Assembly: GCA_003512365.1 (NCBI GenBank) | Contig: DORI01000150.1 | Span: 4,173-10,333 of the forward strand | From: Crocinitomicaceae bacterium | GTDB taxonomy: Bacteria; Bacteroidota; Bacteroidia; Flavobacteriales_D; Crocinitomicaceae | Direction: 5' to 3' | DNA length: 6,161 nucleotides | In this document: in pieces, positions 1 through 5,817 of the stretch | Numbering within the stretch: position 1 is the first letter of the stretch | How the letters are laid out: every line of letters starts with the position of its first letter | Made by a program: the position numbers and the translations under genes | Notes under the pieces: model-generated | The model's input: the letters and a program-made list of their open reading frames with translations, nothing else | The model's database searches: none | Told to the model about the DNA's origin: nothing

Positions 1-287
1 TGACCATCTCTATCTGGTCTTCCGCCAATTCCAACACTCCGATTTGTAACATCCGCTTCTGTAACTTTCACTCCTTTTTCTACGGCATCAACTGCTCTTC
101 CTCCTTCGGAAATTACTTTCCATGCGGCCCGATTAGCTTCAAGTCCATGAATCCAAGTGGATAATACAATCGGTCCGTTTGCCTGTGATTCATAGGAATG
201 CTCTAACAATTCTGTTCCTTTCAACGGATTGACCATAGAAAGGGCACCTGTTGCTAGCCCAAGTTTTATAAAGGATCTTCTTTTCAT
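1..287 (-). CDS. N(4)-(beta-N-acetylglucosaminyl)-L-asparaginase (glycosylasparaginase), N-terminal part, cut by window edge
   Basis: The first 95 residues of an exported N-terminal-nucleophile amidohydrolase. The family cleaves the GlcNAc-Asn bond left on asparagine after glycoprotein breakdown; mature enzymes form by self-cleavage before a Thr that lies beyond this window. The start MKRRSFIKLG has a twin-arginine-like RRSFIK motif and a short hydrophobic stretch (residues 9-19), which suggests export to the periplasm, probably by Tat. From residue 39 it matches what I recall of the Elizabethkingia/Flavobacterium enzyme: PIVLSTW (W45 aligns with the substrate-site Trp), GLEANRAAW, GGRAVDAVEKGV (62-73) and RSVGIGGRPDRDG (83-95). 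Its ATG overlaps the mltG stop as ATGA, so it is the last visible gene of the leftward operon and is likely translationally coupled. Family assignment is confident. The true substrate (glycoasparagine or isoaspartyl peptide) cannot be decided from this fragment. Confidence 0.86.
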   Translation of the reverse strand, partial: MKRRSFIKLGLATGALSMVNPLKGTELLEHSYESQANGPIVLSTWIHGLEANRAAWKVISEGGRAVDAVEKGVKVTEADVTNRSVGIGGRPDRDG

Positions 288-1360
288 TTTGCTCTTTTCA
301 ATGCATTCAAATAATTATTGAACAATGCAGAGTTTTTTGAATGTGTAGCATAGTCTACTGCAAAATTATGTCGGTGCGAGTTATCTGGTTTTGCACACAT
401 AAACAAGTATTTTTCACTTGATCTATTCAAAACTGCATCCACAACTTTTGGAGAGGGGATGTTTATTGGACCGGGAGGTATACCTGTTTGCGTATAGGTA
501 TTGTATGGACAATCTTTTACGCGCATGATGTCTTTTTCGTAAGGTTGACTTGGAATTCCAATAGGATCGCAGTAACGAACGGTTGGACATGATTGCAACA
601 TCATGTTAGTTTCAATTCTATTCAAGTATACAGCAGCTATTGTAGACCATTCGTCAGGAACTAAATTTTGTTCTGCGTAAACAATACTAGCAACGGTAGT
701 GGCTATTACAATACCTTTACCACGATATGGTTTAAGTTTTGAAATTCTTTCTTCCGACCAGAATTTTTTATATTCTGTTGCCATTCTATGAAAGTACTCT
801 TCAGCATCTATATCGTAATACATGTTGTATGTATTTGGAATAAAAACGGCAGGAAGCTGTTCATAAGTCAAGTTGATACCTTCTTTTTTCCAGTTTTCAG
901 GATCTCTGATATATTTGAATAAACTTGCACTGTCAACATCAATACATTTCGAAACTTTTCCACAAACATCTTGAATTGTACTACAGTTGTTGAATGTGAC
1001 TTCCACTTCCACTTCGGCATTACCATTGCCTTTACTGTTCTTAGTGAACCCATTCAGCAGGTCCTTGTAACTAGAATTTGGTTTTATAACGTACTTTCCA
1101 GTAGCAATTTTATCTTCATTCAATTCTTTAAATTCTCCAACGGTTAAAAAAGCGTCTTTATCGTCAATAATTTTTGCTTCTGATAATTGATCAGCTAATG
1201 CGCTAAGGCTTGTGTTCTTTTTCACGATAATTTCCACCTCCTTAGTGTTGATGGATGTTTTTTTACCCTTGAAGTAGACATTTGCCATTGGGACAATAAA
1301 AAATAGACTGATCAGTAATGCAATTCCTGATATAATCAATATTAAAGTTCTTTTAGACAT
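284..1360 (-). CDS. mltG: Endolytic murein transglycosylase MltG (YceG-like)
   Basis: A 358-residue inner-membrane lytic transglycosylase that cuts nascent glycan strands and is thought to set their length. Residues 5-27 form one transmembrane anchor after a short basic start (MSKR); the rest should be periplasmic. A LysM-like N-terminal part spans about 40-110 and the YceG catalytic domain about 118-355. The catalytic Glu is E230 in ASIVYAEQ, aligned with E218 of E. coli MltG (ASIIEKET). Other family blocks are AAVYLNRI (242-249), LQSCPTVRY (255-263), YNTYTQTGIPPGPINIPS (286-303) and HNFAVDYATHSKN (331-343). The usual LQ-x-DPTV motif has Cys for Asp here, and seven Cys lie in the exported part (126, 133, 139, 258, 264, 284, 322), which is odd for the family. 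The start overlaps the acetyltransferase gene by 19 bases, and the stop overlaps the next gene as ATGA. Length fits the family. Confidence 0.93.
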   Translation of the reverse strand: MSKRTLILIISGIALLISLFFIVPMANVYFKGKKTSINTKEVEIIVKKNTSLSALADQLSEAKIIDDKDAFLTVGEFKELNEDKIATGKYVIKPNSSYKDLLNGFTKNSKGNGNAEVEVEVTFNNCSTIQDVCGKVSKCIDVDSASLFKYIRDPENWKKEGINLTYEQLPAVFIPNTYNMYYDIDAEEYFHRMATEYKKFWSEERISKLKPYRGKGIVIATTVASIVYAEQNLVPDEWSTIAAVYLNRIETNMMLQSCPTVRYCDPIGIPSQPYEKDIMRVKDCPYNTYTQTGIPPGPINIPSPKVVDAVLNRSSEKYLFMCAKPDNSHRHNFAVDYATHSKNSALFNNYLNALKRAK

Positions 1361-1866
1361 AATTGATATGTTAATTCGTTAAATCGTTTACCTTTAAATA
1401 CGAGCCAATTAATTTTCTCTCCTACGCGTTTGAAGCCTAAATGTTCGAATAAAGCAATACTTGCTTGATTGTCATGGTGTATGAAACACTGCAGGTTAGT
1501 CAAGTCTAGAATATCACGGCAATAAGCTATTACCAATTGTATACTTTCTGAGGCGAGCCCTTTTCTTTTGTTTTTATCTGAAGCAATTAGAATTCCTAAA
1601 CAAGCATGGCCGTGTTTAAAGTTTACATCATAAAGATCAAGGGTTCCAATTGGGTCATCCGTTTTATTTTGACAAATTATAAACCTTAATTGGCCGGAAG
1701 TTCTTAAATCAGATTGTTGATCGATCAAAAGATTAATGGAATGCATAGAAAATGGAATCTCCGTATTCGATACCTTCCAATTATCCACATTGTTTTCCCA
1801 TTGAAATAACATCAATGCATCTTCTTTTTCAACAACTCTCAAAAAGCAATTATCTCCTTTTAGCAT
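1342..1866 (-). CDS. GNAT-family N-acetyltransferase (RimJ/RimL/SpeG-like)
   Basis: A 174-residue, probably cytoplasmic acetyltransferase that would move an acetyl group from acetyl-CoA to an amine; the acceptor is unknown. It begins LRVVEKEDALMLFQWENN (8-25), the usual opening of the RimJ/RimL-like branch. Next come the beta strands RFIICQN (61-67) and DPIGTLDLYDV (71-81), then motif A with the acyl-CoA pyrophosphate loop at KNKRKGLASESIQ (98-110). Motif B is N133-Q-A-S136 followed by ALFEHLGFKRVGEK (138-151). Length is normal for the family and no break is visible. The gene overlaps the unknown upstream gene by 17 bases and mltG by 19, so it is co-expressed with cell-wall genes. I recall a GNAT gene beside dapF and mltG in other Flavobacteriales, which would make it a fixed part of the neighbourhood, but the sequence does not show its target. 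Confidence 0.85.
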   Translation of the reverse strand: MLKGDNCFLRVVEKEDALMLFQWENNVDNWKVSNTEIPFSMHSINLLIDQQSDLRTSGQLRFIICQNKTDDPIGTLDLYDVNFKHGHACLGILIASDKNKRKGLASESIQLVIAYCRDILDLTNLQCFIHHDNQASIALFEHLGFKRVGEKINWLVFKGKRFNELTYQLCLKEL

Positions 1867-2362
1867 GTTGCAGCGAAATTAGTTTTTTTTCAATATCCTT
1901 CAACTCATACTGTATTATTCCAGCTTCTGATGCTGCCACATTTAGAGTATACGTTTTTCCGATACATTTGCGCTTTTCTAATTGAAAAAGAAGTTCAGTA
2001 AGCTTTCTTGATGGGGCATTGAGGAGTTTGGCAACGGGTTGAAGGCAACTAGAAATTAAATTAGAAGATTTGTCAAATGAATCGTAAATCTGCGTAACTT
2101 CTTCTAGTTTACAATCGATTAACAATTCTACAAGCAAGAGTGGGCTTGATTTTTTTATTGCTAATTGAAATAATTTAGGGGCTTCCACATGTAATTCTTT
2201 CCCCGAGACCTTTAAGCTACAATAACTGCCCGAAATTGAAATCCCAACATGAGGCGCAACCTCATTGGGTTTCCAAATCCACAGGTATTTACCTGAGATT
2301 AAATTTGGATGTACGTTGCAGAGTACATTAGAAAACAGAAATTCAAATTTCAATTGTTCCAT
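1850..2362 (-). CDS. Conserved-looking hypothetical protein, function unknown
   Basis: I do not recognise this 170-residue protein with certainty. It has no signal peptide or membrane segment and looks cytoplasmic. The N-terminal half is beta-rich with the striking stretch KYLWIWKPNEVAPHVGIS (25-42), then SYCSLKVSG (46-54). The PHVGISI segment resembles the catalytic His strand (HVGIxI) of NlpC/P60-like and permuted papain-fold proteins. A later Cys in SSCLQPVAKLL (104-114) could be the partner in a permuted order (His38 then Cys106). That is a weak motif resemblance only, and the cytoplasmic location fits it poorly. The C-terminal half (115-167) is mainly helical and charged, ending HAKRR. 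The start overlaps the dapF end by 20 bases and the stop overlaps the acetyltransferase gene by 17. Such close overlaps and a clean full-length frame argue that it is a real gene co-translated with dapF. Confidence 0.8.
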   Translation of the reverse strand: MEQLKFEFLFSNVLCNVHPNLISGKYLWIWKPNEVAPHVGISISGSYCSLKVSGKELHVEAPKLFQLAIKKSSPLLLVELLIDCKLEEVTQIYDSFDKSSNLISSCLQPVAKLLNAPSRKLTELLFQLEKRKCIGKTYTLNVAASEAGIIQYELKDIEKKLISLQHAKRR

Positions 2363-3125
2363 TAAAAACTGGAATAGCCGGACCGGATAAGGAAATATTA
2401 GTATAGTTGCCCTCGTTGTAATTATAGTTTACCGTGAGCCGTCCACCTTTCACATTCACATTTACACTTCTTGAGCCTTCTATTGGTGTTAGTTCGTTTA
2501 AAATAATTGCACATGCAGTTGCACCGGTTCCACAAGATAATGTTTCGTCTTCAACACCTCTTTCATATGTTGCAATTTCTATTAGATTTTCACCTAATAA
2601 ATTCATGAGGTTTACATTAATTCCTTCCTTTGAGAAATCATCACTATAGCGAATTGATTTTCCAAATTCTCGAATGTGTTTTGAAGATATATCTTCAGAA
2701 ATTTTCACAAAGTGTGGTGAGCCTGTATTTAAAACAAAATCATTCTTAAGGTTTTCAATTTTACTCACTGAACGCATTTGTATGCTGATATCTTTGTCAA
2801 AAATAGATGCAAAATGAACACCGTCGATTGCTTCAAATTTTGTTTCATTTGAAATTAATCCTATCCTATTTGCAAAATGTACTGCACAACGCGAACCGTT
2901 ACCACAAAAGCTCTTTGACCCATCTGAATTAAAATAATTCATGTTAAAGTCTGTAGTAATTGATCTTTCTATCAAAATGAGTCCATCAGCTCCAATTCCA
3001 AACCTACGGTCACACAGTTTCTTTATTGTTTCTAGTGATATGTTATGGATTTGACTTGAGGAATTATCAATTATTATAAAGTCGTTTCCTGTACCTTGGT
3101 ATTTCGTGAAATGAATCAATGACAT
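2343..3125 (-). CDS. dapF: Diaminopimelate epimerase
   Basis: A 260-residue cytoplasmic, cofactor-free epimerase that converts LL-diaminopimelate to the meso form, used for peptidoglycan cross-links and as the lysine precursor. The two catalytic Cys are present: C74 in the FCGNGSRCA block (73-81) and C198 in LSCGTGATACA (196-206). Substrate-binding residues are also visible: N14 in YQGTGNDF (9-16), N66 in NYFNSDGS, N170 in EGINVNL, and E188-R189 in YERGVEDET (187-195). The block usually written GNPH reads GSPH (135-138). Length is typical. No other Met lies near the conserved N-terminus, so the start is well fixed. It is the first gene of the leftward operon and divergent from htrA. A candidate -7 element (3133-3140) sits so close that the leader would be only a few bases. 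Its last 20 bases overlap the next gene. Confidence 0.96.
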   Translation of the reverse strand: MSLIHFTKYQGTGNDFIIIDNSSSQIHNISLETIKKLCDRRFGIGADGLILIERSITTDFNMNYFNSDGSKSFCGNGSRCAVHFANRIGLISNETKFEAIDGVHFASIFDKDISIQMRSVSKIENLKNDFVLNTGSPHFVKISEDISSKHIREFGKSIRYSDDFSKEGINVNLMNLLGENLIEIATYERGVEDETLSCGTGATACAIILNELTPIEGSRSVNVNVKGGRLTVNYNYNEGNYTNISLSGPAIPVFNGTIEI

Positions 3126-3132
3126 AGATGCA

Positions 3133-3140
3133 CAAAATTA
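3133..3140 (-). promoter_or_regulatory. Candidate -7 element for the dapF operon
   Basis: Read leftward this is TAATTTTG, a full match to the Bacteroidota -7 consensus TAnnTTTG. The best -33 TTG (3156-3158) is 15 bases upstream, shorter than the usual spacer. Transcription would start about 1-3 bases before the dapF ATG, giving a nearly leaderless mRNA. The element overlaps the left arm of the inverted repeat at 3138-3155. In such AT-rich sequence a chance match is possible. Confidence 0.4.
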
Positions 3141-3155
3141 AGCAATTATGCTTAA
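3138..3155. repeat. Perfect inverted repeat in the dapF/htrA divergent intergenic region
   Basis: The arms TTAAGCA (3138-3144) and TGCTTAA (3149-3155) are perfect reverse complements around the 4-base centre ATTA. The repeat overlaps the candidate dapF -7 element and lies about 80 bases before htrA. There is no T run after it, and the arms are short and AT-rich, so it looks more like an operator than a terminator. No regulator is identified. Confidence 0.5.
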
Positions 3156-3200
3156 CAATCTTTAACAGCCACAATGTACTATTTTGGGACTGATTTTTGT

Positions 3201-3208
3201 TAAAATTG
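3201..3208 (+). promoter_or_regulatory. Weak candidate -7 element for htrA
   Basis: TAAAATTG matches TAnnTTTG at all but one fixed position and would place the transcript start about 17-20 bases before the htrA ATG. A second one-mismatch candidate, TATTTTGG, lies at 3180-3187. Neither has a TTG at a normal -33 spacing, so the htrA promoter is not firmly located. The leader just before the ATG is A-rich (AATTAAA) and has no Shine-Dalgarno sequence. Confidence 0.22.
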
Positions 3209-3231
3209 CGTGAATCTTAAAATCAATTAAA

Positions 3232-4704
3232 ATGAATTACGTTGGATATTTGAAAATTTTAGGTGTTAGTTTGGTTGGAGGAAGTATTCCTTATGTAACG
3301 AATGAAATAGTGCGAGAAGTACATATGGAAACCAAAGTTGAACGAATTACAGAAAAATCCCCCGAAACAAAGTTCGTAAGTGAAACAAAAATTGTGAACA
3401 CAGGGATTGACTTTACAGATGCTTCAGCTCAAACTATTAATTCAGTTGTACACGTTAATACTAAAGTTGTACAAACTACTTTTCAGCGGGATATTTTTCA
3501 AGAATTTTTTTACGGACCAGGGGCAGGGGGAAGAGAATTTAAGCAATTTGGATCTGGGTCTGGATCCGGAGTTATTGTTTCGGCGGACGGTTATATTGTA
3601 ACAAATAACCACGTGATAGAAAGTGCAAGTGAAATAGAAGTTGTTCTCAACGATAATTCAAAATATGTTGCCAAAGTAGTAGGTGCTGACCCATCTACTG
3701 ATATCGCAGTTTTAAAAATAGAAGGTAAAAATTTTCAGGCAGTAAATTTTGGAAATAGCGACGATTTAAAAATTGGTGAATGGGTACTTGCTGTTGGTAA
3801 TCCTTTTAACTTGACTTCCACTGTTACCGCGGGCATTGTATCAGCCAAAGCGCGAAATATTAATCTTCTTAGCGAACGCAGTGGCCAAGATATTGTACCG
3901 ATTGAATCCTTCATTCAAACAGATGCTGCTGTTAATCCAGGAAATAGTGGAGGAGCATTGGTAAACACCAAAGGTGAGTTAGTAGGAATAAACACGGCAA
4001 TTGCCTCTCAGACTGGAAGTTATGCGGGTTATTCATTTGCTGTTCCCGTTAACTTAGTAAAAAAGGTGATGAACGATTTAATTGAGTTTGGTATTGTTCA
4101 GAGAGGTTATTTGGGGGTTAAAATTTCAGATGTTTCCCAAGAATTAAAGGAAAAAAATAAATTAAAAGATTTAAAAGGTGTTTATGTGGCTGAGGTTGTA
4201 GACGGTGGCAGCGCCGACAAAGCAGGAATTAAAAATGGAGATGTTATTTTAAAGATTGGCACAAAAGAAGTTAATTCAGTTGCTAATCTTCAAGAAGAAA
4301 TTGGTAAAAAACGTCCTGGAGATAAAATAGAGGTATTAGTTCGTCAAAAAGATGGTGATGAAGTGATAAAAGAATTAGTATTGCGTAACAAAGAGGGAGA
4401 AACTTCCTTAATATCAAAGGAAGAAATTAAACGAAATGTTGCACTCGGAGCTACCTTTATCGAATTAACAGAAAAAGAGAAGAAAGAATTAAACATTTCT
4501 TCTGGAGTGAAAATTTCGGCAATTACAGCTGGGAAATTAAAATCCCTTGGTTTAGGAGTCGGTACTGTTATTACAAAAATTAATAACGAAACGATTGAAA
4601 CAGTGGATCAATTAACCTCGAAATTAAATGGTAACAGTCGGGGTGTATTATTGGAGATTATTAACACTTCAGGTCGAAAAGATTATGTTGGTTTTGGCTT
4701 ATAA
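3232..4704 (+). CDS. htrA: Do/HtrA-family (DegP-like) serine endoprotease with two PDZ domains
   Basis: A 490-residue envelope quality-control protease that degrades misfolded exported proteins. The trypsin-like domain spans about 65-285 with catalytic triad H127 (TNNHVIE), D157 (STDIAVLKI) and S239 (NPGNSGGAL). PDZ1 covers about 292-388, starting RGYLGVKISD, and a more divergent PDZ2 about 402-490. The two-PDZ layout and length fit DegP/DegQ. A loop with FYGPGAGG and GSGSGSG (94-113) precedes the protease core strands. The N-terminus has only a short hydrophobic stretch (about 9-22) and no clear cleavage site, followed by a charged linker (25-58). It may be a membrane anchor or a poor signal peptide. 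The start is fixed by an in-frame stop at 3211-3213 with no other ATG between. It is transcribed divergently from dapF and followed by rpoD on the same strand after 157 bases. Confidence 0.95.
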   Translation: MNYVGYLKILGVSLVGGSIPYVTNEIVREVHMETKVERITEKSPETKFVSETKIVNTGIDFTDASAQTINSVVHVNTKVVQTTFQRDIFQEFFYGPGAGGREFKQFGSGSGSGVIVSADGYIVTNNHVIESASEIEVVLNDNSKYVAKVVGADPSTDIAVLKIEGKNFQAVNFGNSDDLKIGEWVLAVGNPFNLTSTVTAGIVSAKARNINLLSERSGQDIVPIESFIQTDAAVNPGNSGGALVNTKGELVGINTAIASQTGSYAGYSFAVPVNLVKKVMNDLIEFGIVQRGYLGVKISDVSQELKEKNKLKDLKGVYVAEVVDGGSADKAGIKNGDVILKIGTKEVNSVANLQEEIGKKRPGDKIEVLVRQKDGDEVIKELVLRNKEGETSLISKEEIKRNVALGATFIELTEKEKKELNISSGVKISAITAGKLKSLGLGVGTVITKINNETIETVDQLTSKLNGNSRGVLLEIINTSGRKDYVGFGL

Positions 4705-4756
4705 ATTTAATCTTTTGGGCATAGTTTTTGGTCGCAAAAAAAGTTATCAAAAATTG

Positions 4757-4798
4757 CTAAAAAAAGTGTGTTAATATTTTAAATTTCATTTTTTTTAG
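4757..4798 (+). terminator. Possible AT-rich hairpin between htrA and rpoD
   Basis: CTAAAAAAAGTG (4757-4768) pairs with CATTTTTTTTAG (4787-4798) over 12 positions with one G-T wobble, around an 18-base loop; a few T residues follow. It is almost all A-T pairs and so would be weak. It may help end the htrA transcript, or it may only reflect the AT-rich leader before rpoD. The rest of the 4705-4861 gap holds no open reading frame I can support. Confidence 0.25.
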
Positions 4799-4800
4799 TT

Positions 4801-4808
4801 TTACTTTG
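4801..4808 (+). promoter_or_regulatory. Candidate -7 element for rpoD
   Basis: TTACTTTG differs from TAnnTTTG at one base. It would start transcription near 4813 and give a leader of about 50 bases ending in the purine-rich CGAAAAAGAGAGA just before the ATG. No TTG is found at the expected -33 spacing, where the sequence is nearly all A and T. Position and the TTTG core support it, but weakly. Confidence 0.33.
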
Positions 4809-4861
4809 CTACCTGTTCAAAAGAGTTAAATTAAATAAATAATCAACGCGAAAAAGAGAGA

Positions 4862-5728
4862 ATGAGACAGTTAAAAATTACCAAATCAATCACCAATCGA
4901 GAAAGTCAGTCATTAGATAAATACCTTCAGGATATCGGACGAGAAGAGTTAATCACAGCAGAAGAAGAAGTTGAGTTAGCCAGAAAAATAAAAGCAGGAG
5001 ATCAAAGAGCCCTTGAAAAGTTAACTAGGGCAAATTTAAGATTCGTTGTATCTGTCGCAAAGCAATATCAAAATCAAGGATTGACACTTCCGGATTTAAT
5101 CAATGAAGGAAACTTAGGGTTAATTAAAGCTGCTCAAAAATTTGACGAAACCAGAGGGTTTAAATTTATTTCATACGCCGTTTGGTGGATTAGACAGTCA
5201 ATCTTACAAGCTTTAGCGGAACAAGCAAGAATCGTGAGACTTCCATTGAATCAAGTTGGTTCATTAAATAAAATAAACAAAGCATTTTCTAGATTAGAAC
5301 AAGAATACGAACGTCCGCCTTCTGCAGAGGAATTAGCTGAGGCATTGGAAGTTCCTGAAGACAAAATTAAAGAGTCATTGAATGTTTCTGGAAGACACGT
5401 ATCTATGGATGCTCCATTGACTACAAACGAAGATGGCGGTACCTTAATGGATGTAATGGCAAATTCAGATGCGCCTCGAACGGATCAGGCGTTGATGGCT
5501 GAGTCTTTACAAAAGGAAATAGAACGTTCGTTGAGTACTTTAACGGATAAAGAAAGAGAGATTATTCGTTTGTTCTTCGGAATCGGAATGAATCATGGAT
5601 TAACCTTAGAGGAAATAGGTGCTAAATTTAATCTAACAAGAGAAAGAGTGCGTCAGATTAAAGAGAAGGCTATTCGTAGACTTCGACATACATCTCGAAA
5701 TAAACTTTTAAAATCATATTTGGGTTAA
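4862..5728 (+). CDS. rpoD: Primary RNA polymerase sigma factor RpoD/SigA, short Bacteroidota form
   Basis: The 288-residue sigma-70 factor that directs RNA polymerase to housekeeping promoters. Region 1.2 is about 15-47 (SLDKYLQDIGREELIT). Region 2 is about 53-123, with the core-binding part DLINEGNLGLIKAAQKFD (78-95) and the -10-melting and recognition helix RGFKFISYAVWWIRQS (98-113). Region 3 is about 124-205. Region 4 is about 222-283, with the helix-turn-helix LTLEEIGAKFNLTRERVRQ (247-265) for the -35-type element. It lacks region 1.1 and the non-conserved insert of proteobacterial RpoD, which is normal for Bacteroidota and matches the unusual TTG/TAnnTTTG promoters of the phylum. The opening MRQLKITKSITNRES is the standard start of this family, so the ATG is secure. 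A strong intrinsic terminator follows 22 bases after the stop, so it is likely monocistronic or the end of a unit with htrA. Confidence 0.97.
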   Translation: MRQLKITKSITNRESQSLDKYLQDIGREELITAEEEVELARKIKAGDQRALEKLTRANLRFVVSVAKQYQNQGLTLPDLINEGNLGLIKAAQKFDETRGFKFISYAVWWIRQSILQALAEQARIVRLPLNQVGSLNKINKAFSRLEQEYERPPSAEELAEALEVPEDKIKESLNVSGRHVSMDAPLTTNEDGGTLMDVMANSDAPRTDQALMAESLQKEIERSLSTLTDKEREIIRLFFGIGMNHGLTLEEIGAKFNLTRERVRQIKEKAIRRLRHTSRNKLLKSYLG

Positions 5729-5750
5729 CCAAATATTAAAAAATGTTTTG

Positions 5751-5784
5751 AAGGCTGTTGGTTCTCCAACAGCCTTTTCTTTTA
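5751..5784 (+). terminator. Intrinsic terminator of rpoD
   Basis: AAGGCTGTTGG (5751-5761) and CCAACAGCCTT (5766-5776) form a perfect 11-base-pair stem with a TTCT loop, followed by the T-rich tract TTTTCTTTT that begins within the stem end. It is a textbook rho-independent terminator 22 bases after the rpoD stop codon. No gene converges on it from the right. Confidence 0.92.
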
Positions 5785-5792
5785 TATCTTTG
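5785..5792 (+). promoter_or_regulatory. Promoter -7 element for gap
   Basis: TATCTTTG is a full match to the Bacteroidota TAnnTTTG element and is followed by GCCCCAC, a common context in Flavobacteriales. Transcription would start near 5797, leaving a leader of about 20 bases before the gap ATG. The nearest TTG (5758-5760) is 24 bases upstream, slightly far, and lies inside the rpoD terminator stem, so promoter and terminator share sequence. Confidence 0.68.
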
Positions 5793-5817
5793 CCCCACAA
5801 TCAACAAGTAAGTATAT

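Noticed and set aside
868..1053. Open frame of 61 codons on the minus strand inside mltG
   Set aside because: It lies in another frame within the well-supported mltG gene, resembles no family, and has no separate signals.
1752..1985. Plus-strand open frame of 77 codons
   Set aside because: It is antisense to the acetyltransferase and the unknown gene; its composition (rich in Ser, Phe, Cys) is typical of a complement-strand shadow.
2434..2649. Plus-strand open frame of 71 codons
   Set aside because: It is antisense to dapF, whose catalytic motifs lie in this stretch; no promoter or family match.
3550..3569. Short tandem-like repeat (GGATCTGG units) in htrA
   Set aside because: It encodes the GSGSGSG stretch that normally precedes the HtrA protease core, so it is explained by the protein.
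3407..3601. Plus-strand open frame of 64 codons inside htrA
   Set aside because: It is out of frame with the conserved protease domain; its Leu-rich translation is a frame-shift artefact.
4862..5728. Possible N-terminal truncation of the sigma factor
   Set aside because: The short form without region 1.1 is the normal primary sigma factor of Bacteroidota, and the MRQLKITKSITNRES start is the standard one.
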